The notes under the pieces: generated by a model
Told to the model about the DNA's origin: nothing
Database searches by the model: none
Seen by the model: the letters and a program-made list of their open reading frames with translations, nothing else
Translations under genes and position numbers: made by a program
In this document: piece by piece, positions 46,986 through 55,519 of the stretch
How positions within the stretch are numbered: position 1 is the first letter of the stretch
Layout of the letters: the number at the start of each line of letters is the position of its first letter
NCBI RefSeq assembly: GCF_014203355.1
Contig: NZ_JACHIR010000001.1
Span: 4,094,038 to 4,158,037, forward strand
Source: Kutzneria kofuensis
GTDB lineage: Bacteria; Actinomycetota; Actinomycetes; Mycobacteriales; Pseudonocardiaceae
Length of the DNA: 64,000 nt
Reading direction: 5' to 3'

Positions 46986-47372
46986 GTGCTCCCCGCGGCC
47001 GCCCGGCTGACCAGTAGCCACGACTTCGGCCTGGTCGTCCGCCGGGGTCGCCGAGCCGGCAGACCCCGGCTCGTCATGCACGCCCTGACGAGCCCGGCGG
47101 ACACCACAGCACCGACGTCGCCCACCCGGACCGAGCTCGCTCGGACCAGGGTGGGCTTTGTCGTGAGCAAGGCCGTCGGCAACTCGGTGGTGCGCCATCG
47201 GGTCAGCCGGCGGTTGCGGCACCAGATGGCGCAGCGGCTCGAACAGCTGCCGGCCGGCACGGCGGTCGTGGTGCGGGCGCTGGCGCCCGCCGCCACCGCG
47301 ACCAGCGCCGAGCTCGGCCGGGACCTGGACGCCGCGCTGCGCCGCCTCGGCCTGGCCGGTGGTGCCTCGTGA
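46986..47372 (+). CDS. rnpA: Ribonuclease P protein component
   Basis: 128 residues; assists the RNase P RNA in maturing tRNA 5' ends. GTG start 12 bp after rpmH. The family signature [24 protein letters not shown] is present in pieces at about 53-78, preceded by the [14 protein letters not shown] motif. An Ala/Thr-rich insertion ([18 protein letters not shown]) lies between. The stop overlaps yidD. Confidence 0.95.
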   Translation: MLPAAARLTSSHDFGLVVRRGRRAGRPRLVMHALTSPADTTAPTSPTRTELARTRVGFVVSKAVGNSVVRHRVSRRLRHQMAQRLEQLPAGTAVVVRALAPAATATSAELGRDLDAALRRLGLAGGAS

Positions 47373-47635
47373 CCGTCGCCGCGAAGGTGCTGGTGGCCCC
47401 GATCCGGGGATACCAGAGGTGGATCTCCCCCCTGTTCCCCCCGAGCTGTCGCTTCTACCCGAGTTGCAGTGCATATGCGGTGGAGGCGCTGACCGTCCAT
47501 GGTGCGGTGCGCGGCAGCTGGCTGACGATTCGCCGGCTGCTGCGCTGCGGGCCCTGGCATCCTGGAGGCTTGGACCCGGTGCCGCCACGGCAGCCGCGGA
47601 CCGGCGCCAGTTCCAACACCGCTGCCGAGGAGTAG
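47369..47635 (+). CDS. yidD: Membrane protein insertion efficiency factor YidD
   Basis: 88 residues. The diagnostic [20 protein letters not shown] and GPWHPGG motifs with three Cys are present. GTG start overlaps the rnpA stop by 4 bp; ends 4 bp before yidC. Thought to aid YidC-dependent insertion of membrane proteins. Confidence 0.96.
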   Translation: MTVAAKVLVAPIRGYQRWISPLFPPSCRFYPSCSAYAVEALTVHGAVRGSWLTIRRLLRCGPWHPGGLDPVPPRQPRTGASSNTAAEE

Positions 47636-47639
47636 CTCA

Positions 47640-48731
47640 GTGCTCAACTTCATCTATTACCCCGTGTCGGGGATCTTGTGGGTATGGCACAAGGTCTTCG
47701 GCGCCATCTTCGGTGACGGGGCCTTCGGCGGTGCGGCCAGCTGGGCGCTCTCAGTGGTGTTCCTCGTGTTCACCCTGCGAGTGATTCTGTTCAAGCCGTT
47801 CGTCGCGCAGGTCAAGTCCATGCGCAAGATGGCCGAGTTCCAGCCCGAGATCAAGAAGCTGCAGAAGAAGTACGCCAACGACAAGCAGAAGCTCGCGGCG
47901 GAGATGCAGAAGCTCCAGTCCGAGCACGGCGTGAACCCGCTCGCCGGCTGTCTGCCGATCCTGCTCCAGGCGCCCGTCTTCATCGGCCTTAACCACGTGC
48001 TGCGGTCGTTCAACCGCCCCGGGCTGTCCTACGACCAGAACATAAAGATCGCGAACTACTGGATCCCGACCGAGGACGTGCAGTCGTTCCTCCAGGCCCG
48101 CCTGTTCGGCGCGCCGTTGTCGTCGTACATCGCGATGGCCGACAACGAGCTGAACGCGTTCGTCCCGCACGTGGGTCGGCTGGACGTCATCCTGGTGTCG
48201 ATCCCGTTGATGATCGTGGCCAGCATCGCGACGCACCTGACCGCCCGGCACAACGTGGCCCGGCAGACCGCCGCGGTGACCGCGAACCCGCAGACCGCGA
48301 TGATGAACAAGCTCACCCTGTACTTGTTCCCGCTCGGCGTGCTCGCCTTCGGCGCCTTCCTGCAGATCGGTCTGCTGTTCTACTGGCTGAGCAACAACGC
48401 CTGGACGCTCGGTCAGCAGTACTTCGTCTACCACCGGATCGACCGGGAAGAGGCCGAGGCGAAGGCCAAGAAGGTCGAGCAGCGCAACAACCTCGCGCCC
48501 AAGCCCGGGCAGAAGCCGATGCAGCAGGTGCGCAAGGTCGGCAAGTCGGCCGAGCCGGCGGACACCACTGACGCCGCCGAGACGGCGAGCGCGGAGAGCG
48601 AGTCGACCGGCAACGGGTCGAGCGCGCCGGCCAACGGCAGCGCCGTCAACGGCAGTGGCGACGCGTCCACCAAGATCCCCGGTCTGGCCCCGGACCGAGC
48701 CCGCAAGAAGCAGAGCCGTAAGCGTCGCTGA
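47640..48731 (+). CDS. yidC: Membrane protein insertase YidC
   Basis: 363 residues, inserts proteins into the cytoplasmic membrane with or without SecYEG. N-terminal hydrophobic segment (MLNFIYYPVSGILWVWHKVF), the 60KD-IMP core with the conserved Arg of the hydrophilic groove in FTLRVILFKPF, KKLQKKYANDKQKLAAEMQK, and GCLPILLQAPVFIGL. A C-terminal helix carries the FYWLSNNAWTLGQQ motif. A long Ala/Ser/Glu-rich cytoplasmic tail ends in KKQSRKRR. GTG start. Confidence 0.96.
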   Translation: MLNFIYYPVSGILWVWHKVFGAIFGDGAFGGAASWALSVVFLVFTLRVILFKPFVAQVKSMRKMAEFQPEIKKLQKKYANDKQKLAAEMQKLQSEHGVNPLAGCLPILLQAPVFIGLNHVLRSFNRPGLSYDQNIKIANYWIPTEDVQSFLQARLFGAPLSSYIAMADNELNAFVPHVGRLDVILVSIPLMIVASIATHLTARHNVARQTAAVTANPQTAMMNKLTLYLFPLGVLAFGAFLQIGLLFYWLSNNAWTLGQQYFVYHRIDREEAEAKAKKVEQRNNLAPKPGQKPMQQVRKVGKSAEPADTTDAAETASAESESTGNGSSAPANGSAVNGSGDASTKIPGLAPDRARKKQSRKRR

Positions 48732-48759
48732 CGCCGAGCTGTTCTGGAGAGGAGAGAAC

Positions 48760-49293
48760 GTGTCGGAGACGTTGCAGGCGGCCGATGCCGACCAGGAGAC
48801 GACCGAGGAGCGGTCGTCGTCGAACACCGAGGATCTGCTCGTCCAGGAGGGCGACATCGCCGGTGACTACCTGGAGCAGCTGCTGGACGTGCTCGACTAC
48901 GACGGCGACATCGACCTGGACGTGGAGGCCGGCCGCGCGATCGTGAGCATCGACGGCGGCGAGGAGCTGGAGAAGCTCGTTGGCCCGCGCGGCACCGTGC
49001 TGGAGGCGCTGCAGGAGCTCACCCGGCTCGCCGTGCAGCAGGAAACCGGTGTGCGCAGCCGGCTCATGCTGGACATCGCCCGCTGGCGTGAGGGCCGCCG
49101 CAGCGAGCTCCGCGAGCTCGGCCGCTCCGCCGCCGAGAAGGTGCTGTCCACCGGCGAGAAGGTTCGGCTCCAGCCGATGACCCCCTTCGAGCGCAAGGTC
49201 GTGCACGACGCCGTCGCCGCCGTGAAGGGCACCTACAGCGAGAGCGAGGGCGAGGAGCCTCAGCGCCGCGTGGTGGTCTTCAAGGAGCAGTGA
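48760..49293 (+). CDS. jag: Jag/KhpB family RNA-binding protein (KH-R3H)
   Basis: 177 residues from GTG 48,760 after GGAGAGGAGAG. A short acidic N-terminus is followed by the KH domain (GGEELEKLVGPRGTVLEALQ) and an R3H domain (RLMLDIARWREGRRSELREL, LQPMTPFERKVVHDAV). Binds RNA and affects growth and division in other Gram-positives. The longer frame from 48,655 lies within yidC and is rejected. Confidence 0.94.
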   Translation: MSETLQAADADQETTEERSSSNTEDLLVQEGDIAGDYLEQLLDVLDYDGDIDLDVEAGRAIVSIDGGEELEKLVGPRGTVLEALQELTRLAVQQETGVRSRLMLDIARWREGRRSELRELGRSAAEKVLSTGEKVRLQPMTPFERKVVHDAVAAVKGTYSESEGEEPQRRVVVFKEQ

Positions 49294-49308
49294 TCGAACG
49301 CTCGACCG

Positions 49309-49346
49309 GCGCGGCCCGTTTCACGTGAAACGGGCCGCGCTTTTTT
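49309..49346 (+). terminator. Terminator of the rpmH-jag operon built around a parS site
   Basis: A perfect 32-bp palindrome (49,309-49,340) with GCGCGGCCC arms on either side of GTTTCACGTGAAAC, followed by six T residues. As RNA it would be a long hairpin with the parS palindrome as its upper stem, 15 bp after the jag stop. Confidence 0.8.
49318..49331. promoter_or_regulatory. parS: parS site 1
   Basis: GTTTCACGTGAAAC, an exact core parS palindrome bound by ParB, located within the terminator hairpin downstream of jag. Confidence 0.93.
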
Positions 49347-49419
49347 GTGCCCGGAGTCGGGTAGGCGCGTCCTTCGAACGGGTGCCACACAGCGACGGGA
49401 GGCGTTTGTTGGTCGCTGT

Positions 49420-49433
49420 GTTTCACGTGAAAC
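49420..49433. promoter_or_regulatory. parS: parS site 2
   Basis: GTTTCACGTGAAAC, exact palindrome, in the jag-rsmG intergenic region, 102 bp from site 1. Confidence 0.93.
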
Positions 49434-49463
49434 GGGGTCGTCGGGGAAGATGGGGCGGACACG

Positions 49464-49477
49464 GTTTCACGTGAAAC
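49464..49477. promoter_or_regulatory. parS: parS site 3
   Basis: GTTTCACGTGAAAC, exact palindrome, 44 bp from site 2 and 21 bp upstream of rsmG, so ParB binding could affect rsmG-parAB expression. Confidence 0.93.
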
Positions 49478-49498
49478 GTGCGGACGGATTGGGAGCGT

Positions 49499-50185
49499 AT
49501 GAGCGAGGCGTTGGAGCCGTCGGCGGACCTCGTGGAGCGGGTGTTCGGCGACGGGGCGTCGGGGGCCATCAAGTTCGCCACGCTCTTGGCCGACCATGGA
49601 GTGGAGCGCGGTCTCATCGGCCCGCGTGAGGTCGAACGGCTCTGGGAGCGCCATCTGTTCAACTCGGCCGTACTTGCCGAGTTGGTGCCACAGAATTGTC
49701 GGGCGGTGGACGTAGGCTCGGGGGCGGGACTTCCCGGCATCCCGCTGGCGATCGCCCGACCCGACGTCCGGCTGACCCTGTTGGAACCGATGGCTCGGCG
49801 CGTCGCCTGGCTCCAGGAAGTCGTGGACACCCTCGGCCTCGACGTCGAGGTGATGCGTGGCCGGGCGGAGGAGCCCGAGGTGCGACGCCGGCTCGGTGGC
49901 AGCGACATTGTCACCGCCCGTGCGGTCGCGCCGCTGGAGAAGCTGGCGAAGTGGTGCCTGCCGCTCCTTCGGTCCGGCGGGCAGTTGCTGGCGCTCAAGG
50001 GCGCCAGCGCGGCCGAGGAACTGGAACGCGATGCGGCAGCGGTGGCGAAGGCGGGTGGCCGCCGCCAGTGGGTGGCCACCTGTGGCGCCGAGGTGCTTGA
50101 GGTGCCGACGACCGTCGTCGTGGTGGAACGAGACGAACAGGTGGGGCGTCGTGACGGCGGGCGTCGGAGACGGAAGGATGGGTGA
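49499..50185 (+). CDS. rsmG: 16S rRNA (guanine-N7)-methyltransferase RsmG
   Basis: 228 residues; methylates G527 (E. coli numbering) of 16S rRNA. Its loss gives low-level streptomycin resistance in other bacteria. ATG 49,499 follows GGGAG; the GTG at 49,478 overlaps parS. SAM motif VDVGSGAGLPGIPLAIARPD is clear, with WERHLFNSAVL before it. Ends overlapping parA by 4 bp. Confidence 0.95.
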   Translation: MSEALEPSADLVERVFGDGASGAIKFATLLADHGVERGLIGPREVERLWERHLFNSAVLAELVPQNCRAVDVGSGAGLPGIPLAIARPDVRLTLLEPMARRVAWLQEVVDTLGLDVEVMRGRAEEPEVRRRLGGSDIVTARAVAPLEKLAKWCLPLLRSGGQLLALKGASAAEELERDAAAVAKAGGRRQWVATCGAEVLEVPTTVVVVERDEQVGRRDGGRRRRKDG

Positions 50186-51210
50186 GCGTGTACTCGGATC
50201 CTCAGATCGGAGCACCGCATGTTCCACGTGAAACAGCGCGACTCGCAGAGGCACACGACGGGCCCGTCGGAGCCGGAGAGGTACTACGCCCGATGAATCC
50301 AGGAATGAGCGAGTCGGTCATGGCCGGCGAAGGCGCGACTTGGACTCCGATCGAAGCCGAGGCTCAGCGCGCCGCCAAGGTGCTGCACCCGGATTCGTTG
50401 AAGCTCCCTCGACCGGCGCAGCGCCGCATCATGACCGTGGCCAACCAGAAGGGCGGCGTCGGCAAGACGACCAGCACGGTCAACCTCGCCGCCGCACTCG
50501 CCCTGCACGGGCTGAAGACGCTCGTGATCGACCTCGACCCGCAGGGCAACGCCAGCACCGCTCTCGCCATCGAGCACCGGTCCGGCACACCGTCCGTCTA
50601 CGAGGTGCTGATCGGCGAGATCTCCATCGCCGACGCGGCGGCGGTCAGCGAGCAGTCCCCGAACCTCTACTGCGTGCCGGCCACCATCGACCTCGCCGGC
50701 GCGGAGATCGAACTCGTCTCCATGGTCGCCCGCGAGTCCCGGCTCAAGGAGGCGCTCTCCAGCGAGGCGCTCGACGAGCTCGGCATCGACTACGTCTTCA
50801 TCGACTGCCCGCCCTCGCTCGGTCTGCTGACGGTCAACGCGCTCGTCGCGGCCAAGGAGGTGCTGATCCCGATCCAGTGCGAGTACTACGCCCTGGAGGG
50901 ACTCGGCCAGCTGCTGCGCAACATCGACCTCGTCAAGGCGCACCTGAACCCGGCGCTGGATGTCTCCACCATCCTGCTCACCATGTACGACGGCCGGACC
51001 AAGCTGGCCGACCAGGTGACCAGCGAGGTGCGTGGGCACTTCGGCGACACCTGCCTCCAGACGGTCATCCCCCGCAGCGTGAAGGTCTCGGAGGCGCCCG
51101 GCTACGGCCAGACGGTGCTCGCCTACGACCCGGGTTCGCGCGGCGCGATGAGCTACCTGGACGCCGCTCGTGAGATCGCCGACCGCGGCACGGAAATGGA
51201 GCGCGCATGA
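50182..51210 (+). CDS. parA: Chromosome-partitioning ATPase ParA
   Basis: 342 residues. Deviant Walker A is [20 protein letters not shown] near 84-104, followed by [11 protein letters not shown] and [16 protein letters not shown]. Works with ParB-parS to move newly copied origins. The N-terminal 80 residues are a variable extension. GTG 50,182 overlaps the rsmG stop, with GGAAGGA just upstream. A parS-like sequence lies within its early codons. Confidence 0.95.
   Translation: MSVYSDPQIGAPHVPRETARLAEAHDGPVGAGEVLRPMNPGMSESVMAGEGATWTPIEAEAQRAAKVLHPDSLKLPRPAQRRIMTVANQKGGVGKTTSTVNLAAALALHGLKTLVIDLDPQGNASTALAIEHRSGTPSVYEVLIGEISIADAAAVSEQSPNLYCVPATIDLAGAEIELVSMVARESRLKEALSSEALDELGIDYVFIDCPPSLGLLTVNALVAAKEVLIPIQCEYYALEGLGQLLRNIDLVKAHLNPALDVSTILLTMYDGRTKLADQVTSEVRGHFGDTCLQTVIPRSVKVSEAPGYGQTVLAYDPGSRGAMSYLDAAREIADRGTEMERA
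50220..50235. promoter_or_regulatory. parS: parS-like site 4 inside parA
   Basis: TGTTCCACGTGAAACA differs from the ideal 16-bp parS by one base. It lies in codons for the variable ParA N-terminus. Confidence 0.8.
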
Positions 51211-52196
51211 CCCCGCCGGAACGCAAGGGTGGCCTGGGCCGCGGCCTCGCGGCGCTCATCCCCCAGGGTCCGCCCCCCGGCGAGACCAACGGCGCCGGCG
51301 TGAAGCTCGGCGCCGCCACGGACGAGGCTCCCCCGGCGGTCGTCGGGGGCAACACGGTGGCCGGCGCGGTGTACCGCGAGGTGCCGATCACCGAGATCAA
51401 GCCGAACCCGAAGCAGCCCCGCCAGGTCTTCGACGAGGACGCACTGGCCGAGCTGGAGCACTCCATCCGCGAGTTCGGCCTGATGCAGCCGATCGTCGTT
51501 CGCGAACTGGGTCGCGGCTCCTACGAGCTCGTGATGGGTGAGCGCCGCTGGCGCGCCTCCCAGCGCGCCGGCCTGGACGCGATCCCCGCCATCGTGCGGC
51601 AGACCGCCGACGACGCCATGCTGCGCGACGCGCTGCTGGAGAACATCCACCGCGCCCAGCTGAACCCGCTCGAAGAGGCGGCCGCGTATCAGCAGCTGCT
51701 CGACGAGTTCGAGGTGACGCACGAGGAGCTCGCCTCCCGCATCGGCCGCAGCCGGCCCGTCATCACCAACACCATCCGGTTGCTCAAGCTCCCGCTCCCC
51801 GTCCAGCGCCGCGTCGCCGCCGGGGTGCTGTCCGCCGGCCACGCCCGGGCGCTGCTCGGTCTGGAGGACTCCGGATCGCAGGAAGACCTCGCCGCGCGGA
51901 TCGTCGCCGAGGGCCTCTCCGTCCGGGCCACCGAGGAAGCCGTGACGCTCGCGAAGAACGAGGCCCCGGCCAAGCCGAAGCCCGCTCCCCGCAAGCCCAT
52001 CCACGCCCCCGGGCTCCAGGACCTCGCCGACCGCCTGTCGGACTCGTTCGACACCCGCGTCAAGGTCGAACTCGGCCGCCGCAAGGGCCGGATCGTCGTC
52101 GAGTTCGGGTCGGTCGACGACCTCGAACGCATCGTCGGCCTCATCGCGCCGGATGCGGCAAATCGGACACAGATCGGGGACATCCCATCACCTTGA
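51207..52196 (+). CDS. parB: Chromosome-partitioning protein ParB
   Basis: 329 residues. N-terminal CTPase motifs NPKQPRQVF and [13 protein letters not shown], central helix-turn-helix ([20 protein letters not shown]), and C-terminal dimerisation domain starting near 285. Binds the parS sites nearby and spreads along the origin. ATG overlaps the parA stop (ATGA). Confidence 0.96.
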   Translation: MTPPERKGGLGRGLAALIPQGPPPGETNGAGVKLGAATDEAPPAVVGGNTVAGAVYREVPITEIKPNPKQPRQVFDEDALAELEHSIREFGLMQPIVVRELGRGSYELVMGERRWRASQRAGLDAIPAIVRQTADDAMLRDALLENIHRAQLNPLEEAAAYQQLLDEFEVTHEELASRIGRSRPVITNTIRLLKLPLPVQRRVAAGVLSAGHARALLGLEDSGSQEDLAARIVAEGLSVRATEEAVTLAKNEAPAKPKPAPRKPIHAPGLQDLADRLSDSFDTRVKVELGRRKGRIVVEFGSVDDLERIVGLIAPDAANRTQIGDIPSP

Positions 52197-52203
52197 CCAC
52201 TTA

Positions 52204-52216
52204 CGTCACGGTGACG
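52204..52216. repeat. Short palindrome after parB
   Basis: CGTCAC-G-GTGACG, 8 bp after the parB stop in the 189-bp gap before the convergent ligase gene. Could be a weak terminator or an operator; no other structure is seen in this gap. Confidence 0.35.
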
Positions 52217-52385
52217 AAGGGCTTGGAGCGGCCCCGAGCGGTGTTCTGTGGGCCATGGGAGGACGAGCGGCGACGGTCGCGTTCGGAGACGAAAGCGACC
52301 GCGGCGCCCGGTGTCCCGAGGAGTGGTGAGGCGCGGCTCGGCCGAGCGAGCGGCGGCCGGGAGATCGACCGCGGCGGAGTCGGCG

Positions 52386-53339
52386 CTAGCGGGGACCGCG
52401 GGCGACGGCGCGTTCGATGAGGGCGGCGAAGGTGTCGCCCAGGGACCGGCCGGCGGCTTCGATGGCCATGGGCAGTAGCGACGTCTCCGTGAGGCCCGGG
52501 GACACATTGACCTGGAGGAAATTCACCGTGCCGTCGGGGGCGACGATGGCGGTGGTGCGAGAGACGTCTCGAAGGCCCAGGAGGCGATGGGCGGCGACCG
52601 CGAGCTCGCCGACCTCGGTGGCGACAGAGGGGTCGAGCCGCGCGGGGGTGTGGAAGTCGGTGAGGCCGGCGGTGTACCGGGCGGTGTAGTCGTAGGTGCC
52701 GGTGGTGGGGCTGATCTCGACGGCGGGAAGGGCCTCGGGGCCGGCAGGACCCTCCAGGACGCCGACGGCGACCTCGACGCCGTCGACGAACTGCTCGGCC
52801 AGCACGGTGTCGCCGTAGGCCAAGCAGCCGACCATGGCGGCGGGAAGCTCGGCGGCCTCGCGGACGACCTGGGTGCCGAGGGCGGAGCCGCCCTGGTCGG
52901 GCTTGAGGATCAACGGCAGGCCGATGCGGTCCACGAGGGCGTCCAGGACGGCCTGGGCGCCCAACTCGCGGAAGGTGCTGTGCGGCAGCACAACCCAGTC
53001 GGGGGTGGCCAGACCGACCCGGGCGAGCTCGGCCTTGGCGGTGGGCTTGTCCCACGCCCGCCGGCAGGAACGGGAGTCGGTGCCGACGTAGGGAACGCCG
53101 AACATCTCCAGGATCGACTGGATGGAGCCGTTCTCGCCCTCACCGCCGTGCAGCGCGACGACAACGGCGTCGGGGCGGTTGCTGCGCAGGCGTTCGAGCA
53201 GGCCGGCGTCGGCGTCCCACTCCTCGACGGTCAACCCGACCGAGCGAAGGGCAGCCGACAACCGCCTACCCGAGCGCAGCGACACGTCCCGCTCGTGCGA
53301 CAACCCACCCGACAGCACGGCGACCCAGCGATCCGACAT
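52386..53339 (-). CDS. D-alanine--D-alanine ligase-like ATP-grasp protein
   Basis: 317 residues from ATG 53,339; a GTG at 53,348 is possible. Ddl features: GGLSHERDVSLRSG, ALHGGEGENGSIQSILEMFG, PYVGT, LILKPDQGGSALGTQVV and VNVSPGLTETSLLP. The residue two before the conserved Asn, normally a Mg-binding Glu (E270 of E. coli DdlB), is Gln (LQVNVSP). Activity or substrate may therefore differ from standard Ddl, and the main ligase may be encoded elsewhere. It follows the aminotransferase gene closely. Confidence 0.87.
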   Translation of the reverse strand: MSDRWVAVLSGGLSHERDVSLRSGRRLSAALRSVGLTVEEWDADAGLLERLRSNRPDAVVVALHGGEGENGSIQSILEMFGVPYVGTDSRSCRRAWDKPTAKAELARVGLATPDWVVLPHSTFRELGAQAVLDALVDRIGLPLILKPDQGGSALGTQVVREAAELPAAMVGCLAYGDTVLAEQFVDGVEVAVGVLEGPAGPEALPAVEISPTTGTYDYTARYTAGLTDFHTPARLDPSVATEVGELAVAAHRLLGLRDVSRTTAIVAPDGTVNFLQVNVSPGLTETSLLPMAIEAAGRSLGDTFAALIERAVARGPR

Positions 53340-53360
53340 GGGAGCCACCGTAGATGACGG

Positions 53361-54680
53361 TCAGGCGGTGTCCGGAGTCGGCGTCTGCGCGCCGGACAGC
53401 CGGCGGTGCTGGACGGTGCCGAAGGTGTCGAGCAACTCCAACTCGCCTTCGAGCACGGCGGCCAGGCGCCGAACGCCCTCCCGGATCCGCTCCGGGGTCG
53501 GGTAGCAGTACGACAGCCGCATCTGGCGGCTGCCGAAGCTGTCGGCGTAGAACGCGGTGCCGGGCACGTAGGCCACGCGCTGCGTGACGGCCCGCGGCAG
53601 CATCGCCTTGGTGTCCAGCCCCTCGGGCACGGTCAGCCACACGTAGAAGCCGCCCTCGGGCTTGGTCCACGTGCACCCGGCCGGCAGTTGCTGCTCCATG
53701 GCGGCCAGCGTGGCGTCCCGGCGCTCCCGGTACGCCTCCCGGTAGGTCTTGATCTGGCCCTTCCAGTCGTGCTGCGACAGGTACCGGCTCACCACGGCCT
53801 GGGTGAACGCCGGCGGGCACAGCGTGGCCGACTCGGCGGCCAGGACGAGCTTCTCGCGGACGGCGTGCGGCGCGAGCACCCAGCCGACCCGGAGGCCGGG
53901 GGCGAAGGTCTTGGAGAACGAGCCGAGGTAGACCACGTTGGTCGGGTCGGCGGAGCGCAGCGCCGGGTAGGTCTGGCCGTCGAAACCGAGCAGCCCGTAC
54001 GGGTTGTCCTCGACGACGAGCACGTCGTGCTGGGCGCAGATCTCCAGGATCTCGGCCCGTCGCTGCACCGACAGCGTCACGCCGGCGGGGTTCTGGAAGT
54101 TCGGGATGGTGTAGAGGAACTTCACCCGGCGGCCGCTCGCCGTCACGGCGGCCAGCGCCTGGCGCAGCGCCTCGGGCACCAGGCCGGCGTCGTCCATCTC
54201 GACGTGCACGACCTGAGCCTGGTAGGCGGAGAAGGTGCCCAGCGCGCCGACGTACGACGGGGCCTCGGCCAACACGACGTCACCCGGGTCGCAGAAGACC
54301 CGGGTGACCATGTCGAGCCCCATCTGGGAGCCGACGGTGACCACCACGTCGTCGGGGTGCGCGGTGATGCCCTCGAGCGCCATCACCTCGCAGATCTGCT
54401 CACGCAGCTCGACGGTCCCCTGGGCGGAGCCGTACTGCAGCGCGGTCAGCCCCTCGCTGGCCATCAGCTGGCCGACGTCCGCGGCGAGCGATTCCAGCGG
54501 AAGTGCGGAAAGATAGGGCATGCCACCGGCGAGGGAGACAACCTCGGGGCGGCTCGCCACCGCGAAGAGCGCTCGGATCTCAGATGCCGTCATGCCCGCC
54601 GTGCGCGCCGCGTAGCGGCCGAGGTGCGGGTCGAGGCTGCGTCCGGCCTGGTGCGCCGGCTGAGATCCGGTGTCGCTCAC
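53361..54680 (-). CDS. PLP-dependent aminotransferase, class I/II (MocR/2-aminoadipate type)
   Basis: 439 residues from GTG 54,680, which follows GAGGGAGG. Fold type I aminotransferase with SLAGGMPYLSALPLESL near the N-terminus, LQYGSAQGTVELREQI, YTIPNFQNPAGVTLSVQRR, VVEDNPYG and the PLP lysine in YLGSFSKTFAPGLRVGW. Lacks the GntR domain of true MocR proteins. Substrate unknown. Upstream of the Ddl-like gene by 21 bp, so co-transcription and a link to D-amino acid or cell-wall metabolism is plausible (inference). Confidence 0.92.
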   Translation of the reverse strand: MSDTGSQPAHQAGRSLDPHLGRYAARTAGMTASEIRALFAVASRPEVVSLAGGMPYLSALPLESLAADVGQLMASEGLTALQYGSAQGTVELREQICEVMALEGITAHPDDVVVTVGSQMGLDMVTRVFCDPGDVVLAEAPSYVGALGTFSAYQAQVVHVEMDDAGLVPEALRQALAAVTASGRRVKFLYTIPNFQNPAGVTLSVQRRAEILEICAQHDVLVVEDNPYGLLGFDGQTYPALRSADPTNVVYLGSFSKTFAPGLRVGWVLAPHAVREKLVLAAESATLCPPAFTQAVVSRYLSQHDWKGQIKTYREAYRERRDATLAAMEQQLPAGCTWTKPEGGFYVWLTVPEGLDTKAMLPRAVTQRVAYVPGTAFYADSFGSRQMRLSYCYPTPERIREGVRRLAAVLEGELELLDTFGTVQHRRLSGAQTPTPDTA

Positions 54681-54835
54681 GCCTGCCTCCCTCAACTTGT
54701 GAGGCGTGGTAGATCAGATGAGTGTAACGGGCGTCCCGATCGGGGCTGAGTCCTTCCGACGCTCGTCACACCGGCCTATGCTGGTTCGGTTCCCGTGGGG
54801 TCACGCGGGGTTCAGGTCTGCGCGTGGGAGGTCGG

Positions 54836-55474
54836 GTGTCGCGGCGCGTTGTGGGCGTCACTCTGGACAACCTGGAGCACCTCCCCAAGCGGTGCCGGAA
54901 GTGCGTGTTCTGGGAACTCGCCCCGCACCTGAAGGAGCAGGCCGAGGAGTACGGGCAGACCGACTTCGAGAAGGAGGCCTGGGTCTCCAGCGTGCTGCTG
55001 GAGTGGGGCTCCTGCGGCCGGATCATCTACGTCGACAACGTGCCCGCCGGTTACGCCCTCTACGCGCCGCCGAGCGCGGTGCCCAGGGCCGTCGCCTTCC
55101 CCACCGCCCCGGTGTCGGCCGATGCGGTGCTGCTGACCGCGCTGCGGGTGCTGCCCGAGTTCGAGCGCGGCGGCCTGGGCCGCGTGCTGGTGCAGGCGGT
55201 GGCCAAGGACCTCACCCGCCGCGGCGTGAAGGCGATCGAGGCGTTCAGCGACGCGTCCATCGACGACGAGTCCAGCTGCGTCATCCCGGCCAACTTCCTG
55301 CTCTCCGTCGGCTTCAAGACGGTCCGCCCGCATCCGCGTTGGCCCCGCCTGCGCTTGGAGCTGCGCACGGCGCTGTCGTGGAAGGAAGACGTGGAGGCGG
55401 CGCTGGAGCGGCTGCTCGGCACGGTGACGATCACCGGCGTCGGCAGCGCCGAGCCCAGCCTGCGCCCCGCATGA
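54836..55474 (+). CDS. GNAT-family N-acetyltransferase
   Basis: 212 residues from GTG 54,836 with GGGAGG upstream. The acetyl-CoA motif LPEFERGGLGRVLVQAVAKD is present (about 103-122). The N-terminus carries a CRKC pair (KRCRKCVFWELAPHL), conserved in this actinobacterial subfamily, which might bind metal. Located between the aminotransferase and cwlM as in related genomes. Substrate unknown. Confidence 0.87.
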   Translation: MSRRVVGVTLDNLEHLPKRCRKCVFWELAPHLKEQAEEYGQTDFEKEAWVSSVLLEWGSCGRIIYVDNVPAGYALYAPPSAVPRAVAFPTAPVSADAVLLTALRVLPEFERGGLGRVLVQAVAKDLTRRGVKAIEAFSDASIDDESSCVIPANFLLSVGFKTVRPHPRWPRLRLELRTALSWKEDVEAALERLLGTVTITGVGSAEPSLRPA

Positions 55475-55475
55475 A

Positions 55476-55505
55476 AAATCGCCCCGCTCGCAAGCGGGGC
55501 GATTT
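55476..55505. terminator. Bidirectional terminator between the GNAT gene and cwlM
   Basis: 13-bp stem AAATCGCCCCGCT/AGCGGGGCGATTT with a 4-nt loop, beginning right at the GNAT stop. A-T flanks give T runs on both strands. Confidence 0.85.
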
Positions 55506-55519
55506 GTCGATCTCCTCGC

